64,000 nt of DNA from a bacterium. GTDB lineage: Bacteria > Acidobacteriota > Thermoanaerobaculia > Multivoradales > JAHEKO01. The position numbers and the translations under genes were made by a program. The DNA lies in the NCBI GenBank assembly GCA_024224155.1, contig JAAENP010000385.1, forward strand, positions 1 to 64,000. The letters are read 5' to 3'. Positions 43,184 to 51,074 of this stretch are shown here, piece after piece. A model generated the notes under the pieces. That model saw only the letters and a list, made by a program, of their open reading frames with translations, was not told where the DNA came from and did not search any database. Within the stretch, counting starts at the first letter, position 1, and every line of letters begins with the position of its first letter.

Positions 43184-45247
43184 TCAGTCTCGAACCGGAC
43201 TCGTATTGTTATCCGAATCGCCCGAGGCGAGGAGCCGTTCGAGCCCCGCCGCTGCCTCCTCATGTCCTGGATCGAGTACCAGAACGCGCCGGTAGGCCTT
43301 GGCTGCTTCGAGGAATCGCGTCCGGCGCTCGAGCGCGGCTCCCAGGGAATAGTGCGCGCCGGCGAAGTCGGGGAGAAGACGGGCCGCCGCGGCTAGATGA
43401 ATAACCGCCTCGGCGTCGTCGCGCGTCGATAGAAGCTGTCCCAGCTTGTAGCGAGCGTCGGCCAGGTCGGGATCCGACTCCAATGCCCTGCGATAGGCGG
43501 CCTCCGCCTCCTCGAGTTGCCCACGGCTCGCCGCAACGTTCGCGAGCTGGTTGTGGGCAAAGGCGAGGTCCGGGTCGATCTCGACGGCCTCTCGCAGGTG
43601 CCGGACCCCTTCGTCCAGTCTTCCGGCCTGAGTCAACAGGTAGCCGAGTTGGTTGTGAGCCTCGGCGTCGCCCGGCTCGATCTCGAGAGCCCGCTCGAAC
43701 TGCGGGATGGCGTCTGCCGTGCGGCCCGTCCGCACCAGGGCCCGGCCGAGCTGTCGGCGGGCGGGCGCGAAGTCCCCGGCGAGGGAGATCGCTCTCTCGA
43801 GCTGGGGTATCGCCGCCCTCGGGTCGCCTTCCGCGCTCAAGGTGATGCCCAGGTTGAGGTAGTTCGTGGCTCGGCTATCGATGCCCGCCGCCGCCGCCAG
43901 GGGCCAGTTGGTGATGACGGCCGCGATCAATAGAACTGCCGCGACCGGGCGCAGCGCAGACAGCTTGCGCCGTTTGACCAGCTCCCAGGTTTCGAACACC
44001 GCGGCGGCGGCGAAAAGCATGAGCAGTGGCGTCATCGGGTATCTGTACCGAGCGACCACGTAGAAAAGCACAACGCTCACCGCCATTGCGAGCAACATGC
44101 CGTAGAGAAGCCAGAGACTTCGCCAGCGCCCCCTAGTGAGCCACAGGCCCGAGAGCGCCAACGGAGCGAGAACGCCGAAGTGCCACACCGCGGCGAGCGT
44201 TGCAAGCAGACTCGAGGAGTCGCCATAGGCCTCGATGCTGTCGGTGTCGACGATTTCTCTGGCGTTCCAGAGCAAGAGCGACTTCTGAAGCATCAGCCGA
44301 AGCCAGTGCCCTGGATCCGATCGGATGTCGGCCAGTGCTCTGCCGAACCAATAGTCCGAGACTTCCTCCGCCGTCAGCTCGCGACCCGTGTCGGCTTCGG
44401 CCAGCTCTCTGGCGTCGAATCGTTCGACCCGCGCGTCGCCGCCCTGAGGCCGCAGCGGTCTATACCGGCCGTTGGCCTCGAGACTGTTGCCGATGAAGAA
44501 ATTCGACCCGGCTTGCGACGTCGTGATCAGAAACGTGCCGCCCACGGCCCGATTACGCAGGCCGACCGGTACAAGAAACAGCGCGACTCCGAGAGTGAAG
44601 AGCGCCGCCCTGCGGCCGAGGGCCGCGATTCCATTTCCCCGGGACTCGACAATCAGCCAGAGTCCGATCACCGGTAGCAAGAGCATCGCATTCTCGCGCA
44701 GGAGTATCAGGCCTCCCATTGTCAGGCCCGCTACGAGCCAGGAAGCTCGGCGGCCGTTTTCGATCCCACTGAGCAGGTAGAGAAGGGCGGTCAAGAACAG
44801 GAGTCCGGCGCTGGCTTTCTGGAGCAGACCGTCGAAGAAGACCGCCGGCGGATAGAGCGCCAGCATGATCCCAGCGAGCCAACCGACCCGAGGCGCGAAG
44901 AGCCGCTTGCCCACGAGTGCCAGAAGCACGCATGCGGTTGCGCCGCCCAATGCCTGCGCCAGGCGTACGATCCCGGCTGACGGGCCCGCCAGCTTGTAAA
45001 CCAGCGCCAACAGATAGGGGTAGAGCGGTGCCTGATAGAAGACTTGGCTGCCGATCCAGTCGCCAGCGACGATTTCCCGAGCCCAGGCGTCATAGCGATA
45101 GGCGTCGCCGAGAAGAACCGCGAAGAATGGCGAGCCGCGAAGCTCGGCGAAGTAGACGGCCCGAACCGCGAGAGCGAGCAGGAAGATCAGCGCCAGCGGC
45201 CAAACCGGCCGTGGCGAGTTTGTCTGTTCTGGCCTGTTGCCCGACAT
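43184..45247 (-). CDS. TMTC-like membrane glycosyltransferase with C-terminal TPRs
   Basis: This 687-residue protein has about eleven membrane helices in the first 440 residues. A first-loop motif LLGDAYRYDAWAREIVAGD carries the acidic residues expected for GT39/ArnT-like enzymes. Six TPRs then fill about 455-675 (for example FERALEIEPGDAEAHNQLGY and AYRRALESDPDLADARYKLG). The layout, membrane transferase plus TPR, matches eukaryotic TMTC O-mannosyltransferases and bacterial relatives. It could glycosylate exported proteins, with the TPRs choosing substrates; that is inference. It sits 33 bases upstream of the VWFA gene and 43 bases downstream of the transglutaminase-like gene. Confidence 0.85.
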   Translation of the reverse strand: MSGNRPEQTNSPRPVWPLALIFLLALAVRAVYFAELRGSPFFAVLLGDAYRYDAWAREIVAGDWIGSQVFYQAPLYPYLLALVYKLAGPSAGIVRLAQALGGATACVLLALVGKRLFAPRVGWLAGIMLALYPPAVFFDGLLQKASAGLLFLTALLYLLSGIENGRRASWLVAGLTMGGLILLRENAMLLLPVIGLWLIVESRGNGIAALGRRAALFTLGVALFLVPVGLRNRAVGGTFLITTSQAGSNFFIGNSLEANGRYRPLRPQGGDARVERFDARELAEADTGRELTAEEVSDYWFGRALADIRSDPGHWLRLMLQKSLLLWNAREIVDTDSIEAYGDSSSLLATLAAVWHFGVLAPLALSGLWLTRGRWRSLWLLYGMLLAMAVSVVLFYVVARYRYPMTPLLMLFAAAAVFETWELVKRRKLSALRPVAAVLLIAAVITNWPLAAAAGIDSRATNYLNLGITLSAEGDPRAAIPQLERAISLAGDFAPARRQLGRALVRTGRTADAIPQFERALEIEPGDAEAHNQLGYLLTQAGRLDEGVRHLREAVEIDPDLAFAHNQLANVAASRGQLEEAEAAYRRALESDPDLADARYKLGQLLSTRDDAEAVIHLAAAARLLPDFAGAHYSLGAALERRTRFLEAAKAYRRVLVLDPGHEEAAAGLERLLASGDSDNNTSPVRD

Positions 45248-45290
45248 TCTTCGGCCCGATCAGCGCGAGGGTCGTCGTTCGGTGGGCCGC

Positions 45291-46436
45291 TCAGGAGCTA
45301 CCATCGGCCTGACGCCGTTCCTCGTCGAGGCGTTCTTCGAGCGACCGCCGGCGCTGGGGATCCCTAGTGAGGCGAAGAGCCCTGCGCAGGCTTTTTTGGG
45401 CTTTGCGAGTCTCGCCGAGTCGAAAGTGGCACTCTGCCAACTGCTCGAAGAAGGCCGGCTCGTCGGGCTGCCGCGCGATCGCTCGCTTGAAGTGTGTCCG
45501 TGCCCGAGCAAAGCCGCCCGCGTGAAGGGCGCTCAGGCCGAGGCGAAAGTGGTGGAAAGGGTTCCGATTCAGGAATCTCTCCCGACGCCTCAGCCATTTC
45601 TTGGCATCTTCCTGGCGACCTGAGGCAAGGTAGAGCCCGGCGAGGTTCGTGGCCGCCACGGCGTTGGTCGGCTCATCTCGGAGCACTTGTAGCAAGCCGG
45701 CCTCAGCCTTGGCCGGATCTCCCGTTCTGCGATGCGCGACGGCCATGTTGATTCTGGCAGGGTTGAAGGTCCGATCCAGCTGCAGGGCCTTCTGAAAATG
45801 GACCAGAGATTTACCGGGGAAACCTTGGGTCAGCACGTCGGCGCGGACGTTGTTGTGGTAGTGCGCGCGAACTCGAGCCTCGGAGATCTGTCTGCTCGAG
45901 CGGTAGCGTCGTTCTAACCAGGGCAGGAAATCTACCCGTACGGCGCCCGTCGGGAGCTCGACCTCCGCGTACATATGCCAATGACTCACGCCTACGTCGC
46001 CGCGTTGGCTCCACCCGGTGACCTCATCGACCTCGATGAAATGAGCCTGGAGGCCCACATACCGGGCCATGGCCACGAACAAGAGCGTAAACGACAGACA
46101 GTTGCCGCTGCGGGTCTCGAAGGTACCGGCCGCCGTGTGCGTAGTGGAGTCGCTATAGGCAACGCCCAGGCCCTCGTCTGGGTCGAAGATCGCGTCCTGA
46201 AGTCCAAACAGTCGCAGATGGCGCGGTTGGTCGCGCTGAACGAGCCGATCGACAAAGGCGCGCATCTCGGCGGTCAGCTCCAGAGGATTGACTTCGGCGG
46301 CCTGCGGCTCGGCGTTCTCGCAGAAGACCGGCGTCGCCAGCACAGTTAAGAGCAAGGCGCCGACCAGAATCGCCAACGACTGTACTCGTCCGGCTCGGTT
46401 CGCTCGCAGTCTTCGGCGGTGGCCCTCTCGAGGCAT
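45291..46436 (-). CDS. Second exported transglutaminase-like protein with TPRs
   Basis: This 381-residue paralogue of the 20579-21694 product has an N-terminal signal sequence (about 18-38). Its papain-like core has Cys113 (RSGNCLSF), His154 (HWHMYAEVE) and Asp169 (RVDFLP). Three or four TPRs follow (about 190-360). All three triad residues are conserved between the copies, with identical GNCLSF and closely similar YHNN-containing linkers, which argues for a selected enzymatic or binding site. It heads a minus-strand operon with the TMTC-like and VWFA genes. An extended -10 element ends 9 bases before its ATG. Confidence 0.83.
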   Translation of the reverse strand: MPREGHRRRLRANRAGRVQSLAILVGALLLTVLATPVFCENAEPQAAEVNPLELTAEMRAFVDRLVQRDQPRHLRLFGLQDAIFDPDEGLGVAYSDSTTHTAAGTFETRSGNCLSFTLLFVAMARYVGLQAHFIEVDEVTGWSQRGDVGVSHWHMYAEVELPTGAVRVDFLPWLERRYRSSRQISEARVRAHYHNNVRADVLTQGFPGKSLVHFQKALQLDRTFNPARINMAVAHRRTGDPAKAEAGLLQVLRDEPTNAVAATNLAGLYLASGRQEDAKKWLRRRERFLNRNPFHHFRLGLSALHAGGFARARTHFKRAIARQPDEPAFFEQLAECHFRLGETRKAQKSLRRALRLTRDPQRRRSLEERLDEERRQADGSS

Positions 46437-46445
46437 TTCTAACCA

Positions 46446-46454
46446 TGCTAGCAG
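46446..46454 (-). promoter_or_regulatory. Extended -10-like element of the transglutaminase-like operon
   Basis: On the minus strand TGCTAGCAT ends 9 bases before ATG 46436. No ribosome site fits the gap. Confidence 0.45.
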
Positions 46455-46525
46455 GCGATCTTTCGCCCCAATGATCTACGCGGCCCAGGCCTACGCTGGA
46501 TCGGCGGGAGGTGGGTGTGCCGGCT

Positions 46526-46534
46526 TGATAACCT
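46526..46534 (+). promoter_or_regulatory. Extended -10-like element of the PEP mutase-family gene
   Basis: TGATAACCT ends 6 bases before GTG 46541, so the transcript could begin at the start codon. Confidence 0.45.
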
Positions 46535-46540
46535 CCGGCG

Positions 46541-47362
46541 GTGGTCTCGATGAAGCAGCAAGACAAGGCCGAGCTCTTCAGGAAACTCCATCTCGATCCC
46601 GAGATCCTGGTCCTGCCAAACACCAGTGACGTCGGAACATCGCGGCTGGTCGAGGAGGCCGATTTTCCCGCGGTCGCCACATCGAGCGCCGGAATCGCCT
46701 GGATCCTGGGCTATGCCGACGGAGAGAAGATCTCGCGGGAGGAGATGCTGTCGATGGTCCGCAGGATCGCCGACGCCGTCCAAGTTCCGGTGACCGCCGA
46801 CCTCGAATCCGGCTATGGCCGAGATCCCGAGGATGTCGCCGAGACCGTTCGCCGGGCCGTGGCGGCGGGAGCGGTGGGCATGAACCTGGAAGACGCGCGG
46901 GGTGGCCAGCTGCTGGATTTCGAGCTCGCGGTCGAGCGGGTTCGCGTGGCCCGAGAGTCGGCGGGCGCAACCGGTGTGGATCTGGTCATCAACGCCCGGA
47001 CCGACGGCTATCTACGGGTGGGGAACGGCCCTGAGGTCTTCGCCGAATCCGTGCGGCGCGCCAACGCCTATGGCGAAGCCGGCGCGGACTGCCTGTTCGT
47101 GCCGGGCGTTCGAGACGACGAAACCATCGCCGCCCTGGTTCGCGAGATCGACGGGCCCATCAACATCCTCGCCGGCGGTAACTGCCCACCGCTGCCGCGC
47201 CTGGAGGAGCTCGGCGTAGGCAGAGTCAGCATCGGTGGCCTGTTCTCCCTCGCCTCGGCGACGTTGGTTCGCAGGGCTCTCGATGAGCTCAAGGGGTCGG
47301 GCAACTACGGCTTCGCCCAGGACATCATCCTGCACGGCGAGATGAACGCGCTGTTCGACTGA
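46541..47362 (+). CDS. Isocitrate lyase/PEP mutase family enzyme
   Basis: This 273-residue TIM-barrel protein has the family's metal and substrate motifs: PVTADLESGYG (Asp and Glu), VGMNLEDARGG and VINARTDGYL. The KKCGH motif of true isocitrate lyases is absent, so it is a small-subfamily member of the carboxy-PEP mutase, oxaloacetate decarboxylase or C-C lyase type. The exact reaction cannot be named. GTG 46541 matches a leaderless start; ATG 46550 is an in-frame alternative. It stands alone between a divergent operon and a convergent acetyltransferase gene. Confidence 0.88.
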   Translation: MVSMKQQDKAELFRKLHLDPEILVLPNTSDVGTSRLVEEADFPAVATSSAGIAWILGYADGEKISREEMLSMVRRIADAVQVPVTADLESGYGRDPEDVAETVRRAVAAGAVGMNLEDARGGQLLDFELAVERVRVARESAGATGVDLVINARTDGYLRVGNGPEVFAESVRRANAYGEAGADCLFVPGVRDDETIAALVREIDGPINILAGGNCPPLPRLEELGVGRVSIGGLFSLASATLVRRALDELKGSGNYGFAQDIILHGEMNALFD

Positions 47363-47372
47363 CGGCTCCGGA

Positions 47373-47969
47373 CTAGCCGGCGTCGGGCTCGGGTGGCGCG
47401 CCGAAGAGTCGGGGCGGCCCGCCGCCGTCGGGTTTGATCGAGAAGGAGACATGGATGACTCCCGACTCGACGTTGCGATGAATGTCGAAGCCGCTGTGAA
47501 AGAAGACCTCCATCATCTTGAGGTTCTCGCCCAGAACCTCGCCGGTGAACTCCTCGACACCGGCGTTTCTGGCCACGTCGGCGAGATGGTAGAGCAGCTG
47601 GGTACCGATGCCCTTGTTCTGATGTTTGTCCACTACAGCGAAGGCGGCTTCGGCGCGCAGCGGGTCTGTGCCGCGATCGATGACGTAGCGAGCGACTCCA
47701 GCGCCCTCCTGATTGCCAGGCTTGCCCAGGATCGCTACCAGAGCCACGTGATCGATGAAGTCGACGTCGGTCAGGTAGGCGAGCTCACGATCGGTGAGGT
47801 CCTCCTTGAGCTCGAAGAACCTGAAGTAGATGGTCTCTTTGCTTACCGAGTGGAAAGCGTCCAGAAAGTGTTGTTTGTCTTCGGGGCGGATCGCACGGAT
47901 GGTGAGCGGCTCGCCATCGCGCGTGACAGCGTGCGCCGAGTAGTTGCGGGCTTCGTCGGGACTCGGCAT
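47373..47969 (-). CDS. GNAT-family N-acetyltransferase
   Basis: This 198-residue protein has the GNAT fold and the acetyl-CoA pyrophosphate loop HQNKGIGTQLLYHLAD. The opening LTIRAIRPEDKQHFLDAFHSVSKETIYFRFF is typical of the acetyltransferase domain found in Pat-type protein acetyltransferases. Here it stands without the NDP-forming CoA-ligase-like domain. A protein-lysine substrate is possible but unproven. ATG 47969 (or GTG 47972) lies 5-8 bases after a good -10. Confidence 0.85.
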   Translation of the reverse strand: MPSPDEARNYSAHAVTRDGEPLTIRAIRPEDKQHFLDAFHSVSKETIYFRFFELKEDLTDRELAYLTDVDFIDHVALVAILGKPGNQEGAGVARYVIDRGTDPLRAEAAFAVVDKHQNKGIGTQLLYHLADVARNAGVEEFTGEVLGENLKMMEVFFHSGFDIHRNVESGVIHVSFSIKPDGGGPPRLFGAPPEPDAG

Positions 47970-47977
47970 CACTGCGG

Positions 47978-48007
47978 ATCATAGAGCCGCACCGCGCCGG
48001 TCGACAA
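47978..48007 (-). promoter_or_regulatory. Sigma-70-like promoter of the GNAT gene, leaderless spacing
   Basis: On the minus strand TTGTCG (48007-48002, 4 of 6) and TATGAT (47983-47978, 5 of 6) are 18 bases apart. ATG 47969 is 8 bases past the -10, so the mRNA probably starts at or next to the start codon. Confidence 0.55.
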
Positions 48008-48041
48008 GCCGCCGACGACGCGACGGCGCCGGCACTTGGAG

Positions 48042-48047
48042 TAGACT
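48042..48047 (+). promoter_or_regulatory. -10-like hexamer upstream of the small membrane protein gene
   Basis: TAGACT lies 42 bases before ATG 48090. There is no TG extension, but a strong GGAGGAG ribosome site follows. Confidence 0.3.
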
Positions 48048-48089
48048 CCGGCGACTGAAACGGTCTCGAGACCTGAGGAGGAGAACAAG

Positions 48090-48623
48090 ATGACGGCATC
48101 AGGGGAGAGGAAGAGCGTCGGACTATCGCTGGCATTGGGAATAGGCGCTCTCATAGGTGGGCTGTGGTTGCTGCTCAACGCCCAGGGCGCGAATATCCCG
48201 CAGTTCAAGGATCTCTGGCCGAGCCTGCTGGTGTTCGCCGGTGTGGCTTCGCTGGTGGACTACTTCGGCTTCAGCAAGGCGCCGCGGTCGGCGGGCTGGG
48301 CCGTGGCCTGGGTCGGTTTCGGGATTCTCGCGTTTGCCCTGACCCTCAACTACACCAGCTTCAAAAAGATCCTGGATTGGCTGCCCAGCTTCCCGATGAT
48401 CCTGGGGCTTTCCTTCATCACAACCTCGATTGCGAGCAAGAAGGAGAGCACCAATCTCCTCGTGGCCGGCGTCGTTCTGTCCGCACTGGGCTTGATGGGC
48501 TACGCGGCCCGATTCGATTTTCTGAAGAAGATCCTGCCGTCGGCGCAGGTCTTTTGGGCGGTGCTGCTTGTGCTGGGTGGAATCTATCTGGTGTGGCGGA
48601 CCGTATCCAAGGCGCGCCGCTAG
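48090..48623 (+). CDS. LiaF/DUF5668-like small membrane protein
   Basis: This 177-residue protein has about five hydrophobic segments arranged as repeated pairs, with LALGIGALIGGLWLLL and LWPSLLVFAGVASLVDYF. This resembles the N-terminal membrane region of LiaF-like and DUF5668 proteins, but the soluble sensor domain is missing. A GGAGGAG site precedes ATG 48090. Its role is unknown. It precedes two exported-protein genes with short spacers and may be co-expressed with them. Confidence 0.75.
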   Translation: MTASGERKSVGLSLALGIGALIGGLWLLLNAQGANIPQFKDLWPSLLVFAGVASLVDYFGFSKAPRSAGWAVAWVGFGILAFALTLNYTSFKKILDWLPSFPMILGLSFITTSIASKKESTNLLVAGVVLSALGLMGYAARFDFLKKILPSAQVFWAVLLVLGGIYLVWRTVSKARR

Positions 48624-48647
48624 CGACCGACAAGACGACTCGGAGGC

Positions 48648-49826
48648 ATGTTCATGAAGAGACACATCGTATTCAGCTTCGGCCTGGCACTACTGGCGGC
48701 GGGCCTGTTGGGATCTACCGTCACCCTGGCCCAGAATTCCGAGGGGACAGAGAACGCCGAGGAGATCCGGGCCCCGGAGATCCATTCGATGAGCGCACTC
48801 GCCTTCGGCCCGGAGGGCGTCCTGTTCATCGGTGACAGCAAAGCGGGAGCGGTTCTCGCGATCGACGTCGGAGACTCCGAGCCCGGCGAGGTCAAGGACG
48901 GGCTGTCGATCAAGGACATCGAGACCAAGATCGGCGCGGCTCTGGGCACCACGGCCGACCAGGTCATGATCCACGATCTGGCGGTACATCCGGTGTCGCG
49001 CAAGGTCTATCTGGCGGTCTCACGCGGGCGCGGAAAATGGGACTCCCGCTGGCTCCTGCCCAACGACATCGCCGACGCCAGCATCCTGCTCCGAATCGAG
49101 AACGACGGTTCCATCCGGGAAGTCTCGTTGTTGGGCGTCGAGTACACCCGCGCCGCACTTGCGAACCCGGTGGACGCCGCCAAGACCCACATGTGGAAGA
49201 AAGGCATCAGCCTGCGGGCCGACACCATTACCGACATGGCCTACGCCGACGAGACCCTGTTCGTCGCCGGACTGTCCAACGAGGAGTTCGCGTCGACCAT
49301 GTGGAGGATCCCGTTCCCGTTCGCGGGCGAATCCGCCGCGACCACCCTGGAGATCTTTCACGGCGCCCATGGCGCATTCGAGACTCACGCTCCGATCCGG
49401 ACCTTCGTTCCATACCGGTTAAAGGGCGAGTCTCACGTCCTCGCCTCCTATCTCTGCACGCCTTTCGTGACCTTCAAAGTCAGCGATCTCGAGCCCGGCA
49501 AGCACGTCAAGGGCCGTACGATCGCGGAGTTCGGCTCGGGCAACTACCCGCTGGATATGGTCGTCTACCAGAAGAGCGGTGAGGACCGGCTCTTGATCGC
49601 CAACAGCAACCTGCCGCTGATGGTCGTCGATCCCAAGTCGATCGAGGAGTTCGAAGGCGAGATTCTGGAGGAGCCCGATACCTACCTGGCTGGGCTGAGC
49701 TATGAACCCCATTCCGGAACCGGGATTCAGCAGCTGGACCTGCTGAGCCCGGATTTCTTCGTCGCCCTTCAGCGGCTACCGGGAGGGACGCTCGATCTGG
49801 TGACGCTTCAGACCCGGCACTTCTGA
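48648..49826 (+). CDS. Exported protein, probable beta-propeller, function unknown
   Basis: This 392-residue protein has a signal peptide (about 1-28, ending TLAQ). The remainder has repeated beta-rich blocks such as MSALAFGPEGVLFIGDSKAG, IHDLAVHPVSRKVYLAVSRG and ITDMAYADETLFVAGLSNE, the look of an NHL/SMP-30-like propeller with degenerate repeats. I cannot name a family. GGAGG precedes ATG 48648; ATG 48654 is an in-frame alternative. The next gene starts 14 bases after its stop and also encodes an exported protein, so they are probably a functional pair. Confidence 0.75.
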   Translation: MFMKRHIVFSFGLALLAAGLLGSTVTLAQNSEGTENAEEIRAPEIHSMSALAFGPEGVLFIGDSKAGAVLAIDVGDSEPGEVKDGLSIKDIETKIGAALGTTADQVMIHDLAVHPVSRKVYLAVSRGRGKWDSRWLLPNDIADASILLRIENDGSIREVSLLGVEYTRAALANPVDAAKTHMWKKGISLRADTITDMAYADETLFVAGLSNEEFASTMWRIPFPFAGESAATTLEIFHGAHGAFETHAPIRTFVPYRLKGESHVLASYLCTPFVTFKVSDLEPGKHVKGRTIAEFGSGNYPLDMVVYQKSGEDRLLIANSNLPLMVVDPKSIEEFEGEILEEPDTYLAGLSYEPHSGTGIQQLDLLSPDFFVALQRLPGGTLDLVTLQTRHF

Positions 49827-49840
49827 TTCTCGAGATCGAG

Positions 49841-51037
49841 ATGGCTGGGAGGCGGCTCGTTGTTCGGAGTCTGCTGGGGCTGACCCTGCTCTGGGTCTCG
49901 TGCGCCCCCCTCGGCGAAGCCGGAGCCCCCGCGCCGTCACTGCGTTTCGAGGCGGTCGAGGGGAATCCCGGCTCGGGCTCCCTGGTGGTTACCGGTTTGC
50001 CACTGGCGGAGCTAAACCGATTGGACGAGGCGAGCCTGACCGTCGACCAGTGGGAACGGCTCCTGTCCCTTCGCACCGATCCGGCATGGCCCGATGGCCC
50101 GGCCGTTCTGGGGCTCTACCGCCTGGACGACTCGAGACTTCGCTTCACGCCGAGATTCCCGCTCGTTGCTGGACTCGAGTACCACGCGCGCTTCGACGGC
50201 GGGGTCTTCGACATCTTGAGCGGGCAGGCCGGCCGTGGCACGGCGAGCGAGCTGCTGAGCTTCTCGATCTCGGAGCCGAACGTCGTGCCTTCGGCGCGGG
50301 TTCTGGCTGCCTATCCTTCGGCCGACGAGATTCCGGAGAACGCTCTGCGGCTCTACCTCGAGTTCTCGGCTCCGATGGCGGCCAAGCAGGTCACCACTCA
50401 CATCCATCTGTTCGACTCCACCGGGTCGGAAGTCGAGCTGCCCTTCGTAGAAATCGAGAACGGACTCTGGGACGCCCGGCAGAGGCGCCTGACCTTGTTC
50501 TTTCACCCCGGCCGGGTCAAGCGCGGCGTCGGACCCAACCTGGTCATGGGGCCGCCGATTCGAGCCGGAGAGGTCTACAGGCTGGTCGTCGATCGCGAGC
50601 TCGAGGATTCCCGTGGGCTGCCGCTGGCCGCGGGTTTCGAGAAGAGGTTTCGCGTCGGCCCCGCCGATCGCCAATCGCCGGATCCTGGCCGGTGGCAGCT
50701 GGAAGTGCCCGAATCCGCCGAGGCCCGGCTTGCGATCGTCTTTCCGGAGCCGCTCGATCGGGCGCTCCTGCTGAGACTTCTTCGAGTCGCTGGGCCGGAT
50801 GGAGAAGCCGTCGAAGGCCAGGTGGTGCTTGCGGAGGACGGGACACGCTGGAGCTTCCTGCCGGCGTTGCCGTGGCGGCCGGGTGAGCACTCTGTGCAGG
50901 TTCATCCCGGGCTCGAGGATCTGGCCGGGAACTCCATCGCGCGGCGGTTCGAAGAGCGCGAGAAGACGGCCGAGCCGACGAATGGCGACCCCGGAGCTCG
51001 GAACCCAATCGAGATTCCCTTCCGGCCCTTTCCTTAG
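49841..51037 (+). CDS. Exported protein with Ig-like repeats
   Basis: This 398-residue protein has an N-terminal hydrophobic segment ending LLWVSCAP; the Cys could be a lipobox cysteine, although Trp at -3 is unusual. The mature part has two or three beta-sandwich units of the bacterial Ig-like Big_5/SbsA type, with PENALRLYLEFSAPMAAKQV and typical YRLVVDRELEDSRGLPLA phrases. It probably sits on the cell surface or in the periplasm. It pairs with the propeller-like gene just upstream; no enzyme motif is visible. Confidence 0.75.
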   Translation: MAGRRLVVRSLLGLTLLWVSCAPLGEAGAPAPSLRFEAVEGNPGSGSLVVTGLPLAELNRLDEASLTVDQWERLLSLRTDPAWPDGPAVLGLYRLDDSRLRFTPRFPLVAGLEYHARFDGGVFDILSGQAGRGTASELLSFSISEPNVVPSARVLAAYPSADEIPENALRLYLEFSAPMAAKQVTTHIHLFDSTGSEVELPFVEIENGLWDARQRRLTLFFHPGRVKRGVGPNLVMGPPIRAGEVYRLVVDRELEDSRGLPLAAGFEKRFRVGPADRQSPDPGRWQLEVPESAEARLAIVFPEPLDRALLLRLLRVAGPDGEAVEGQVVLAEDGTRWSFLPALPWRPGEHSVQVHPGLEDLAGNSIARRFEEREKTAEPTNGDPGARNPIEIPFRPFP

Positions 51038-51057
51038 CGCGGCGCCTCGGTTTGGCG

Positions 51058-51066
51058 TGCTAGCCT
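51058..51066 (+). promoter_or_regulatory. Extended -10-like element of the creatininase-family gene
   Basis: TGCTAGCCT ends 8 bases before ATG 51075 with no ribosome site between, a leaderless arrangement. Confidence 0.5.
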
Positions 51067-51074
51067 TTTTCGCC

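Noticed and set aside
46541-47362. Calling the enzyme isocitrate lyase (glyoxylate shunt)
   Set aside because: The KKCGH catalytic motif is absent and the length is far below that of true isocitrate lyases.
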